From a virus: a stretch of DNA of 37,167 bases. The notes below the pieces were generated by a model. It saw only the letters and a list, made by a program, of their open reading frames with translations, was not told where the DNA came from and did not search any database. The stretch lies in the IMG/VR virus record IMGVR_UViG_3300044591_002231, positions 1 to 37,167 of that record; one strand, given 5' to 3'. Shown here piece by piece: positions 30,801 through 37,167 of this stretch; position 1 is the stretch's first letter, and each line of letters opens with the position of its first letter. The translations under genes were made by a program, and so were the position numbers.

Positions 30801-33800
30801 GACAAGATGGAATTTATCATTTGATTTGTTTAAGTTCTAATGTTGCTCCCACATCTAACGTTGGATTTGGATTAAATAAAAAGCAATTTAACCAAGACGT
30901 AAAAAATCTTTATCCTCAATTAGATAGAGATAATTTCGATACAAATCCAAAGGCATCTGTAAGTTATGCGGAACTTCAAACTCTTGGAAAAATTGTCACA
31001 AGTGATAAGAGACATTCTATTACAAGAGAAGCATTAAATTACTTTGCAAAGAATAGCAAAGTTGGATATGGATTAACCTATGTTGCATTGAGTGGAGTAG
31101 GAAATACTACCATAACAGTTAATACTGATGTTCAGCATAATCTAAACTCAATCAAGAGTATTACTTTTACTTCTGGTTCTGGTTATCCTGCATCCCAAAC
31201 ATTATATTCCAAGCAGTTATTCCCTGTAATTTCAAGTGGAAACGGTGCTACTGTAAAAGTAACCACAGATCCATCTGGAAATATTTCTAATGTGGAATTG
31301 CTAGACCCTGGTTCTTCTTATAGAGTAAATGATACTTTAAGTATTCCTGGTGGTTCTACAGCAAGTGTTGTCACCGTTACTGCAATTAATGATAACTCAA
31401 ATTCTGTTATTGAATTAAATGGTTTCCCACAAGAAGAATTAAATAATGCGTTTAAAATTATTTCTATTCCAGACTCAAATTCTGTTGTCCTTGGTGCCCC
31501 AACAGGAATTAGTACGTATGAACCAAATACCAATGGAGAATTGCCTTATCTAGTTGTTTCTGGTGAATCTTGCGGAATTACATCTTCAGTAATTAGTGAC
31601 GTAAGAACAGGAATTATTACTTATACCACAGCATCTCCACATGGATTGCTTCCAGGAAATAAAGTAAGAATTGTTCAAACTGGTTCAAATATTCTGAACG
31701 GTGAATTTGTAGTTAGAGAAGCAGTAGGAATCAATACGTTTAGTGTAGTTTCTTATGGACTAACTCAAACTGCATATTCTTCATCTGGTGTAGTTTTAAG
31801 AAGAACACTATCACCTAATGCAAGAAATATTGGTAGAGGTGAAGAGAATCTTGGTTCTCGTGGTTCAACTATCTATGATAAAATCACTGTTTATACAAAT
31901 CAACTTTTTGACGGAAATAGTAACACCATAAGTTTTACTGATCCTACAGCAGTAAGAAGAGGAGATTATTATCAAGTAAACTCCGAAATCATTAGAATTG
32001 CAAGTTCTTCCAATCCATTTACTGTTCTTCGTGGTCAATTTGGAACATTTAAGACTACTGCACCTATTGGTTCTGCAGCTAGAAAAATAAAAATTCTTCC
32101 AGTAGAGGTTAGAAGACCTTCATTCATGAGGGCATCTGGACACACTTTTGAATATCTTGGTTTCGGTCCTGGTAACTACTCAACTGGTATGCCACAACGT
32201 CAAAACAGAATTCTTTCCGAAGATGAAGTTTTGACATCTCAAGCAAAAGAGCAGAGAGGTGGTTCAGTAGTTTATACTGGAATGAATGACTTAGGTGAAT
32301 TCTTCTCTGGAAGCAAAAAACTAAGTTCTGCTACTGGTGAAGAGAGTGTTATTGAAGCACCAATCCTAACATACACTGGAGACGATTCTCAAGGAGAGTC
32401 CGCAACAGTTTCTAGTGGTATTTTTGACGAATTGCTTGTTCGTCAAAGACTTACTGTTGAGGGTGGAGAGAATAATAATCAAGCATCACAATTCTATGGT
32501 CCAGTAAACTTTACTCAAAAAGTAACTAACTTATCAGACTTTGGAATAGAGACTAAAAATCTACTCCTGAAAGGAACAGCAGCACAATCAAAACTAATTA
32601 CTGTTGGTATTTCAACTCCAACATCACTCACACTTTCTGCTCCTCGTTCTGGTGATATTTCTTTACTATCCAATCCATCGAGTTATATTGGTCATGTAAG
32701 AGTCAACAATGAATGGAGACCATTCGGGGTAATTAGCAGACAACCAGATACTCTTGATGTGAGAGTAGATAAATTACATGTCAATACTGTAGCAGATAGT
32801 TCATTTAACTTTGAAGTTCGTGGTGAATCAAAGGTACAAAACTTAATCGTAGATGGTCAAGTAGTATTCACTCAACCACAAAGTTTGGGAAATGTTACTT
32901 TCCAAAATGCAACTGTTCAAAGAACTGCAATATTTACTGGAACTGGATTAGACCCAATTTCTGGATTAACTTCCTCTTATACCCAAATACATCTTGCTGG
33001 AATTTCACTATTAAATGATTTAGAAGTTACTGGAATTTCCACCTTTGCGGGAAGAGTAGATTTCAATTCAAATATCTTTGGTATTGGTGCAAAATTTGGC
33101 AATATTCGTATTGGTGTTCGTGATGATAATACAATTGATACCGTAATTGGTGATTTAACAATTGATAGTGATTCTGGAACAACAAGAATTATTGATAATT
33201 TAGTTGTTGATGGAAATAAGATAGAATTGAATACTGGAAATTCTGTTTCAATTGGTGGAACAATTACTACACGCATCAACAATTCAAGAGTCTTTGACAT
33301 TGGTATTGGAAATACAGATGGGTCCACATCAGTAATTCTTCACGGAGATGATAGAACTTATCAGAATGGTGGACTTGTTATCCGAAAGAATGATTTGGCA
33401 TCTGGTGAAGGAACCGATATCATTCATAGAGGACTATCAAAATTAAATATTAATGCTTTTGATGCAGGTGGTCAAGTATCAATATTAACTTCGAATATAG
33501 AGAGAGTTCTTGTTGGTTCTTCTGGAACAGTAACAGTTTTCCAAAATAATAGTGGAACAGAATTAAAAGGAAATCACTTCAAATTAACTCAAGCAGGAAG
33601 TGGTGACGTTGTAATGTCATGGGATATTACAAATAATAATGCAAACCGTCGTTGGTATGCTGGAATTGATGCAAGTGATTCATATGCATGGAAATTAGCA
33701 AATCCAGAAGCAACTCTTGCTTATGGATTAGAAAATTTCGAAAACCCATTAGAAACAAAACTAAGAATTGCTTCAAATGGTGATACTACTATTGCTGGAA

Positions 33801-35608
33801 CACTAACTCTTGGTGGAAACTCTTTAGCAACAGTAAGTCCAACATTTAGTCTATTAAACAATAATGCTGTAATTATAAATGCTTTCCAAGCAGCAACAAC
33901 ATTAAGCATGGGAAGTAATGCTGCAAATGCCACTGTTACCATCAGAGGTACAACACAATCCAATAGCACTGGAACTGGTGCTCTTGTTGTAGGTGGTGGT
34001 GTTGGAATTGCTGGTAATCTTTATGTTGGTGGTTACCATGGCAATACATCAATTCAAGGCACATTGAGTGCAACTGGTGATACCACTCTGGGTGGAACAC
34101 TTTCATTGGCAAGCAATGCTGCGATAGGAGGTAACTTAAGAGTTGCTGGAATCACTACAATTACTCAAGGATTGCTTGTTGGTGGTGACTTTGACCTAAC
34201 TGGTTCTGCTGATGCTGATGGTGATATTTTTGGCAGATCATTTATTAAGAAGAATCCAGGAGCACCAACAAACTTCTTAAGAGCAAATGGAACAGATAGC
34301 ATTTTAACTGGACAAGATTTCATTAATTCTCTCGGATTCATTCCTGGACCTCCAATTACAGTTTCAACATATCCAGTAGGAAACTCAATTATTCTTGATG
34401 ATATATCTGGTGCATTTGATGGAACAACAATTACGTTTAACTTAACTAGAGATGGTGGAACTCCATTTGTTCCAGTTGGACCTATTAACCTGATTGTTTC
34501 TCTTGGTGGTGTAATTCAAAAAGGAAATACTGATTATCTAATTCCAACTAATGTAGATGGTGCTTATACTTCAACAATAAGATTTACTACTGCTCCTAGT
34601 GCTGGATTGGGTTGTTTTATTATTGCACTTGGTGGACAGGGAGCACTGCTTTCAGACCCAGCATGGGATAGAAAGGGTCAGATTCCTATTGGCATTCGTG
34701 ACAACACTGCTGTCATGCAAGAAGTTGGAGCAAATGGAACTGTTTTAACTGCAGATTCTTCTTCTCAGACTGGTGTGGGATGGAAATCAATTCCACCTGG
34801 TGTTCCAACTGGATCGGTATTTTATTTTGCTACTGCTGCAGCACCAGATGGATATTTGGTATGTAATGGAGACCTAGTTCCAAATGGAACAGGAACAGTA
34901 CAAGGAGTAACAGCCAACTTTGCTCCGTTATATACAATGCTAGCAACAACCTATGGTGCTGCTGGAAAACTACCAGATTTGAGAAATTATTTTACTGCGG
35001 GTTCTGGAAATTCTTATCCAATTGGGTCTACTGGAGGTGCTAATACCGTATCATTAACTACAGATCAACTCCCATCTCATAGCCATTCGGCAAATTCTTC
35101 TGATGCTGGTGGTCACTCTCATGCTGGTTCATCTACTAGTAATGCAGGAGACCATACACATAGTGGTTCTTCTACATCTGCTGGAGATCACTCCCACAGT
35201 GGTTCAAGTAGTTCTGCTGGGGATCACTCTCACAGTGGTTCTACAAGTTCTGCTGGTAGTCACAATCACAACTATCAAAGACCAAGTGACAAATCAAGTA
35301 CACAACCTGGAGGTGGACCTGGAAAATGGACTAGCACAAATGGTGATGGTACTGGAAATGCTGGAGATCACTCTCATAGTATGTCACTGAATCCAGCAGG
35401 AAACCACTCACACACTATGTCATTAAATCCTGGAGGAAGTCATTCTCACAATATGTCATTAAATCCTTCTGGAGGACACTCACACAGTGTTTCAATTGAT
35501 GCAGTTACTGGTCATACCCACACAATTACAGTTTCTTCTACTGGTTCTGGATCTGCTCATGAAAATAGACCTCCATATGTAGCACTACTTCCTGTTATTA
35601 AATACTAA
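27884..35608 (+). CDS. giant tail fibre/adhesin with collar domain and His-x-His tip
   Basis: A 2574-residue protein. Residues 10-500 start as a pectate-lyase-type beta-helix (GNILYVNPSDFDATDSF, PFKTIQRALIEAARF, TTILVYPGTHY) and reach ESGADMSITNSNSNFGNTSL. Residues about 300-1320 contain at least four copies of an HGL..G..V.I....Y.G.F.V....F.. beta module. A cap (about 1415-1480: HTFEYLGFGPGNY, GGSVVYTGMNDLGEFFSG) resembles that of the 1121-residue protein. A fibre shaft follows (about 1500-2150). Residues about 2307-2379 are a phage tail collar domain (PTGSVFYFATAAAPDGYLVC, LPDLRNYFTAGSG). The end carries eleven HxH pairs, most at a 12-residue period, as in metal-binding gp12/gp37 tips. Probably the main host-recognition fibre, trimeric and stabilised by metal ions. 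Confidence 0.8.
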   Translation: MPLSRLENFLKNAEGNILYVNPSDFDATDSFENQGNSLSRPFKTIQRALIEAARFSYQQGQNNDRIDRTTILVYPGTHYIDNRPGYSIEEINGTAVYKRKVSPTTWQETTLDQFGLSTNFDVLDPNNDLYKYNSVLGGAILPRGTSIIGLDLRKTKIRPLFVPNPEDNTVDSTSIFNVTGTCYFTAFSIFDGDLTKSVFRDYTSAKVVPNYSHHKLTAFEYADGVNNVKLGNYQTYITDLDMYYYKVARAYGDITGRGLVDFPIGNDFEPSVDEFRIVGSLDPNPLGISSIRAGNGDGTGELNVITVTTSNKQTGETVPHNLFVDSPFLINGVTIDSNSYNGSFTVKEIVGINTFTFVTNSAPTEYLPNTNEIDTASLTIGSDTVSSASPYIFNCSLRSVFGLNGLHADGNKATGFKSIVVAQYTGVSLQKDNNAFILYDDGIFYDETTLPANSLEKPLHTNSRAIYKPSYENYHIKASNNAFIQAVSVFAIGFARHFLTESGADMSITNSNSNFGNTSLESVGFKPESFDRDDTGYITHIIPPREVVVEENEVTWLSLDSLKIINSVSADKLYLYGANNVEIVPAFQVDGYRIGARDNDKLYLTITIGTAQTTYSSPVLMPVSGGVGTSAKKEYEVTRINGQNNIVNNILSFTTNHQLINGEKIRIVSDTGQTPDGVENEGIYYAITTGIGANQIKLAQSLNDAIANIPILGLSNTGGVLTVVSRVSDKLPGEIGHPIQFDESENNWYVTGSTNPTQNEIYSAIVGIGTVVIGTETSSTFIKRKLDNRSIDDKIYKIRYVIPKDYESAKQPEAGYVIQESKTVGVTSISYTNDPLLSSKDLRNERVIIDASAGTVINYNQVVTITTELPHGLIAGDTVKIQKVRSTNNPNATGIVSSYNGIYSVESILSSKQFQYTISGVSTNPGTFSNDINARNTRQQREALPVFSRDSYKNTYFIYRVSQIKRHIPGADGQDGIYHLICLSSNVAPTSNVGFGLNKKQFNQDVKNLYPQLDRDNFDTNPKASVSYAELQTLGKIVTSDKRHSITREALNYFAKNSKVGYGLTYVALSGVGNTTITVNTDVQHNLNSIKSITFTSGSGYPASQTLYSKQLFPVISSGNGATVKVTTDPSGNISNVELLDPGSSYRVNDTLSIPGGSTASVVTVTAINDNSNSVIELNGFPQEELNNAFKIISIPDSNSVVLGAPTGISTYEPNTNGELPYLVVSGESCGITSSVISDVRTGIITYTTASPHGLLPGNKVRIVQTGSNILNGEFVVREAVGINTFSVVSYGLTQTAYSSSGVVLRRTLSPNARNIGRGEENLGSRGSTIYDKITVYTNQLFDGNSNTISFTDPTAVRRGDYYQVNSEIIRIASSSNPFTVLRGQFGTFKTTAPIGSAARKIKILPVEVRRPSFMRASGHTFEYLGFGPGNYSTGMPQRQNRILSEDEVLTSQAKEQRGGSVVYTGMNDLGEFFSGSKKLSSATGEESVIEAPILTYTGDDSQGESATVSSGIFDELLVRQRLTVEGGENNNQASQFYGPVNFTQKVTNLSDFGIETKNLLLKGTAAQSKLITVGISTPTSLTLSAPRSGDISLLSNPSSYIGHVRVNNEWRPFGVISRQPDTLDVRVDKLHVNTVADSSFNFEVRGESKVQNLIVDGQVVFTQPQSLGNVTFQNATVQRTAIFTGTGLDPISGLTSSYTQIHLAGISLLNDLEVTGISTFAGRVDFNSNIFGIGAKFGNIRIGVRDDNTIDTVIGDLTIDSDSGTTRIIDNLVVDGNKIELNTGNSVSIGGTITTRINNSRVFDIGIGNTDGSTSVILHGDDRTYQNGGLVIRKNDLASGEGTDIIHRGLSKLNINAFDAGGQVSILTSNIERVLVGSSGTVTVFQNNSGTELKGNHFKLTQAGSGDVVMSWDITNNNANRRWYAGIDASDSYAWKLANPEATLAYGLENFENPLETKLRIASNGDTTIAGTLTLGGNSLATVSPTFSLLNNNAVIINAFQAATTLSMGSNAANATVTIRGTTQSNSTGTGALVVGGGVGIAGNLYVGGYHGNTSIQGTLSATGDTTLGGTLSLASNAAIGGNLRVAGITTITQGLLVGGDFDLTGSADADGDIFGRSFIKKNPGAPTNFLRANGTDSILTGQDFINSLGFIPGPPITVSTYPVGNSIILDDISGAFDGTTITFNLTRDGGTPFVPVGPINLIVSLGGVIQKGNTDYLIPTNVDGAYTSTIRFTTAPSAGLGCFIIALGGQGALLSDPAWDRKGQIPIGIRDNTAVMQEVGANGTVLTADSSSQTGVGWKSIPPGVPTGSVFYFATAAAPDGYLVCNGDLVPNGTGTVQGVTANFAPLYTMLATTYGAAGKLPDLRNYFTAGSGNSYPIGSTGGANTVSLTTDQLPSHSHSANSSDAGGHSHAGSSTSNAGDHTHSGSSTSAGDHSHSGSSSSAGDHSHSGSTSSAGSHNHNYQRPSDKSSTQPGGGPGKWTSTNGDGTGNAGDHSHSMSLNPAGNHSHTMSLNPGGSHSHNMSLNPSGGHSHSVSIDAVTGHTHTITVSSTGSGSAHENRPPYVALLPVIKY
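35107..35544 (+). repeat. tandem 36-base repeats encoding HxH tip of giant fibre
   Basis: Two blocks of 12-residue units: four or five of type AGDHSHSGSSSS (about 35107-35275), a 27-residue Gly/Pro spacer, then five of type AGNHSHTMSLNP (about 35360-35544). Each unit carries one His-x-His. The regular 36-base period makes copy number prone to change. Confidence 0.75.
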
Positions 35609-35616
35609 TCCCAAAA

Positions 35617-35624
35617 AATAAATA
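35617..35624 (+). promoter_or_regulatory. late promoter AATAAATA before gp12-like gene
   Basis: AATAAATA lies 17 bases before the ATG at 35642, with an AAGGAT-like Shine-Dalgarno between them. Confidence 0.6.
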
Positions 35625-35641
35625 ATTAAAAAGGATATAAT

Positions 35642-36442
35642 ATGTCAAGAACAGAAATAGAAATCATTAAAGATGGAAAAATAGTTGCTGCAGATTTGGC
35701 ACCAGACTCTGTTTTAACTGCAGCAATTGGAAATCTCCAAGTAACAACAGCAAAACTTGCAGACCGTTCAGTTACTGCACAAAAATTAGATGCATCTATT
35801 AACTTTTTCCCAACTGGTGGAATTGTTATGTGGTCTGGAACAGTACTTAATATTCCTTCTGGATGGACATTATGTAATGGACAAAATGGAACACCAGATT
35901 TAAGGGATAGATTCATTGTCGGTGCTGGAAGTAATTATTCTACTGGTTCTATTGGTGGAGTAGATTCAGTATCACTTTCTGAATCTCAAATGCCATCGCA
36001 TAGTCATTCAATTTCAAGTGCTGGAGATCACTCTCACAGTGGGTCTACTAGTGGTGCTGGAGATCACACCCATACTGGAACTACCAGTAATGAAACAGCA
36101 AATCATTTTCATAGTGGAACAACAGATACTCAAGGAAGACACAATCACGGATATACTTTAACTCTGCCACAAAGAGGAACAAGTGGTGGTGGTGCTAGAG
36201 ATGGTGCAAACCCGCAAGGTGGAACTACTAGTGATGCTGGAGACCATGCTCATAATTTTAACACTGGTGGGGCAAGTGGACCTCATGCACATAATTTTAG
36301 TATAACTGGAGGAGGACACTCACACAGTGTTTCAATTAATAGTGCTGGAAATCACTCTCACTCTATGTCTACAGCAGGAAGTGGAGCAGCACACGAAAAC
36401 AGACCTCCATATTATGCTCTTTGCTTCATTATGAAAACCTGA
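35642..36442 (+). CDS. gp12-like short tail fibre with collar domain and HxH tip
   Basis: A 266-residue protein, half the size of T4 gp12 (527 aa). Residues 1-55 form a short attachment part (DGKIVAADLAPDSVLTAAIG, LADRSVTAQKLDASIN). Residues about 57-110 are a phage tail collar domain: PTGGIVMWSGTVLNIPSGWT, LCNGQNGTPDLRDRFIVGAG. The remainder has nine His-x-His pairs (SHSHS, DHSHS, DHTHT, NHFHS, RHNHG, DHAHN, PHAHN, GHSHS, NHSHS) and ends AAHENRPPYYALCFIMKT, closely like the end of the giant fibre. In T4 gp12 and gp37, such His pairs bind Zn or Fe along the trimer axis of a receptor-binding tip. Likely a second adhesin or short tail fibre. Confidence 0.8.
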   Translation: MSRTEIEIIKDGKIVAADLAPDSVLTAAIGNLQVTTAKLADRSVTAQKLDASINFFPTGGIVMWSGTVLNIPSGWTLCNGQNGTPDLRDRFIVGAGSNYSTGSIGGVDSVSLSESQMPSHSHSISSAGDHSHSGSTSGAGDHTHTGTTSNETANHFHSGTTDTQGRHNHGYTLTLPQRGTSGGGARDGANPQGGTTSDAGDHAHNFNTGGASGPHAHNFSITGGGHSHSVSINSAGNHSHSMSTAGSGAAHENRPPYYALCFIMKT

Positions 36443-36448
36443 TAAATA
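36441..36448 (+). promoter_or_regulatory. late promoter GATAAATA
   Basis: GATAAATA matches the late element; the gp12-like stop codon (TGA at 36440-36442) overlaps its first two bases. It lies 30 bases before the ATG at 36479. Confidence 0.55.
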
Positions 36449-36478
36449 TTTTTGTAGTTATTTTAAATTAATAAGCAT

Positions 36479-36655
36479 ATGGATGCGAAAACAATGAATG
36501 AAACTCTTCTCGCAAAAGCAGAAGAACTTAGAAATGAACTTATTCAATTAGAACAAGATTTTAATCTAAAAAAAGAGCAATATTTAAAAATTCAAGGAGC
36601 ATTAGAAGCTCTTAACGAATTAGATAAAGATTCATCATCAAACTCAGCAGAGTGA
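36479..36655 (+). CDS. small coiled-coil protein
   Basis: A 58-residue protein: MDAKTMNETLLAKAEELRNE, then LIQLEQDFNLKKEQYLKIQG and ALEALNELDKDSSSNSAE. Almost all of it is one heptad-patterned helix, with a polar Ser-rich tail. Short proteins ending in a QGALEAL-like segment are found near tail and fibre genes of several phages; a fibre chaperone or scaffold is possible, but nothing in the sequence proves this. It has a good late promoter and is the last gene before the regulatory gap at 36656-36856. Confidence 0.6.
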   Translation: MDAKTMNETLLAKAEELRNELIQLEQDFNLKKEQYLKIQGALEALNELDKDSSSNSAE

Positions 36656-36687
36656 TTTTAACCAAATAAAACCACCCTCGTCAATAG

Positions 36688-36716
36688 TTGACAACCTCAA
36701 GATTCAGTGTTATGCT
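36688..36716 (+). promoter_or_regulatory. sigma70-type promoter inside a hairpin
   Basis: A perfect TTGACA (36688-36693), a 17-base spacer and TATGCT (36711-36716). The predicted start is near 36723. The -10 box lies in the loop of the inverted repeat at 36695-36731. Confidence 0.7.
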
Positions 36717-36738
36717 GTATAAGTCTTGAGGTTTCTTT
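36695..36738 (+). terminator. hairpin, probable terminator for late readthrough
   Basis: CCTCAAGA (36695-36702) pairs perfectly with TCTTGAGG (36724-36731) around a 21-base loop, followed by TTTCTTT. It could stop late transcripts after the coiled-coil gene. RNA started at the enclosed promoter would lack the first arm and escape it. Confidence 0.45.
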
Positions 36739-36822
36739 GTAACTTTGAGAAATCTAGACCCGTCTATGGTGGTGGACGGTTTACGCAGTGTCAAGGGGGG
36801 GAGTGGTGTCCTCCCCTTTTTT
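36723..36822 (+). ncRNA. candidate short RNA or attenuated leader
   Basis: The interval from the predicted start of the 36688 promoter to the T run of the 36798 terminator is about 100 bases and holds no convincing gene. It contains an internal hairpin CCGTC/GACGG (36760-36764 and 36775-36779). It could be a small phage RNA, or a leader whose termination controls the metallopeptidase gene. Inferred only from promoter and terminator positions. Confidence 0.3.
36798..36822 (+). terminator. intrinsic terminator in the metallopeptidase leader
   Basis: GGGGAG (36798-36803), a 7-base loop, CTCCCC (36811-36816) and TTTTTT (36817-36822): a GC-rich stem with an uninterrupted T run, the clearest intrinsic terminator on the plus strand here. 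Confidence 0.82.
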
Positions 36823-36823
36823 C

Positions 36824-36832
36824 TGCTATGAT
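36824..36832 (+). promoter_or_regulatory. possible extended -10 promoter for the metallopeptidase
   Basis: TGCTATGAT fits an extended -10 (TGn plus TATGAT). It lies just after the terminator and 24 bases before the ATG at 36857. No good -35 is seen; the expected position falls inside the terminator stem. Confidence 0.4.
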
Positions 36833-36856
36833 GAACGGAGTTCAAAAGCACACCAG

Positions 36857-37167
36857 ATGCCCGTCAACCTAGAAGTTAAAGGTTCCCTTGCCAAATGTCT
36901 GGCAACTGAGAACCTGATTATCGAACATAAGAAAGTTCCGACTGCAATGTTTGATGTGGACCGTCGTGTTCTGACTCTCCCTACTTGGGATAAAGCATCT
37001 GCGACTGTCTATGACCTTCTGGTGGGTCACGAAGTGGGACACGCATTGTTTACTGATAATATTGACTGGACCAAAGAGTATTCTGAAGTTCCTAAGGATT
37101 TTGTGAATGTTCTTGAGGATGTTCGTGTAGAACGTCTGATGAAGAAAAAGTATCCTGGTCTTTCTCG
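36857..37167 (+). CDS. HEVGH metallopeptidase-like protein, partial (3' end outside window)
   Basis: The first 103 residues of a gene running off the right edge. The start MPVNLEVKGSLAKCLATENL and the segment TAMFDVDRRVLTLPTWDKAS precede HEVGHALFTD (from about residue 71), a zinc-metallopeptidase HExxH motif, followed by the helix FVNVLEDVRVERLMKKKYPG, whose Glu/Asp residues may give the third ligand. I recall proteins with this start in T4-like cyanophages, often next to an AAA+ ATPase and possibly with a von Willebrand A-like part, which is not visible here. Base composition is richer in G and C than the fibre genes and resembles gp32. Expression probably depends on the promoters and terminator just upstream. 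Confidence 0.75.
   Translation, partial: MPVNLEVKGSLAKCLATENLIIEHKKVPTAMFDVDRRVLTLPTWDKASATVYDLLVGHEVGHALFTDNIDWTKEYSEVPKDFVNVLEDVRVERLMKKKYPGLS

Noticed and set aside
35103-35390. Plus-strand open frame of 95 codons inside the giant fibre gene
   Set aside because: It is a shifted reading of the 36-base HxH repeats (His/Leu/Val repeats) with no start signal.
27872-36461. TGTAGTTAT found downstream of two late promoters (27872-27880 and 36453-36461)
   Set aside because: Two copies of a 9-base AT-rich word in 37 kb could be chance and the other late promoters lack it.
36766-36831. 21-codon open frame (MVVDGLRSVKGG...) spanning the terminator before the metallopeptidase
   Set aside because: It has no Shine-Dalgarno and its coding potential is dominated by the terminator stem and T run; probably chance, though a leader peptide cannot be excluded.
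36656-36856. tRNA gene in the largest intergenic gap
   Set aside because: The hairpins there do not form a cloverleaf with a TTC-type arm; they fit terminators and leader structure.

Overview
The window is part of the genome of a T4-like myovirus, almost certainly a cyanophage. The evidence is an AT-rich, tightly packed genome with T4 core genes in recognisable order (33-59-32; 4-48-53; 54-26-27-5), plus families typical of cyanobacteria and their phages: a DUF1825-like protein, a 2OG-Fe(II) oxygenase, very large repeat-rich fibre proteins, and a HEVGH metallopeptidase. No tRNA, insertion sequence, CRISPR array or integration module was seen. All names rest on reading the translated sequence by eye; no database search was made.

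Layout. 1-2838 (+): end of a replication/recombination block. It holds a partial PD-(D/E)XK exonuclease, gp33, gp59, a DUF1825-like protein, gp32 behind its own sigma70-type promoter, and a small exported protein. A two-way hairpin terminator (2879-2912) separates it from 2917-6542 (-), a late block of gp4, an unassigned conserved protein, gp48, gp53 and a small unknown. A 34-bp gap (6543-6576) carries two opposed T4-type late promoters. 6577-18606 (+) is the baseplate hub block: gp54-like, gp26-like with a candidate -1 frameshift extension, two large gp29-position proteins carrying lytic transglycosylase, M23 peptidase and SGNH hydrolase domains, gp27, a small protein, a lysozyme-less gp5, a separate spike protein, a conserved tail protein and the oxygenase. 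18645-36442 (+) is a fibre/adhesin region. It includes proteins of 1121, 787 and 2574 residues and two tail-collar proteins with His-x-His tips, interrupted by a cassette of three small genes with its own sigma70-type promoter. 36443-37167 (+) holds a coiled-coil protein, a promoter/terminator-rich intergenic region and the start of a metallopeptidase gene.

How the parts work together. gp33 couples the sliding clamp to late transcription, and several late genes here carry NATAAATA-type late promoters, often overlapping the preceding stop codon. gp59 and gp32 act at the replication fork. The middle of the window builds the tail: wedge (gp53), tube cap and initiator (gp48, gp54), hub (gp26, gp27, gp5) and wall-degrading proteins. 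The right half supplies host-recognition fibres. The most notable points are the candidate programmed frameshift at 8098-8104, the spread of wall-cleaving activities over two hub proteins in place of gp5 lysozyme, and the promoter-in-terminator arrangement at 36688-36822.
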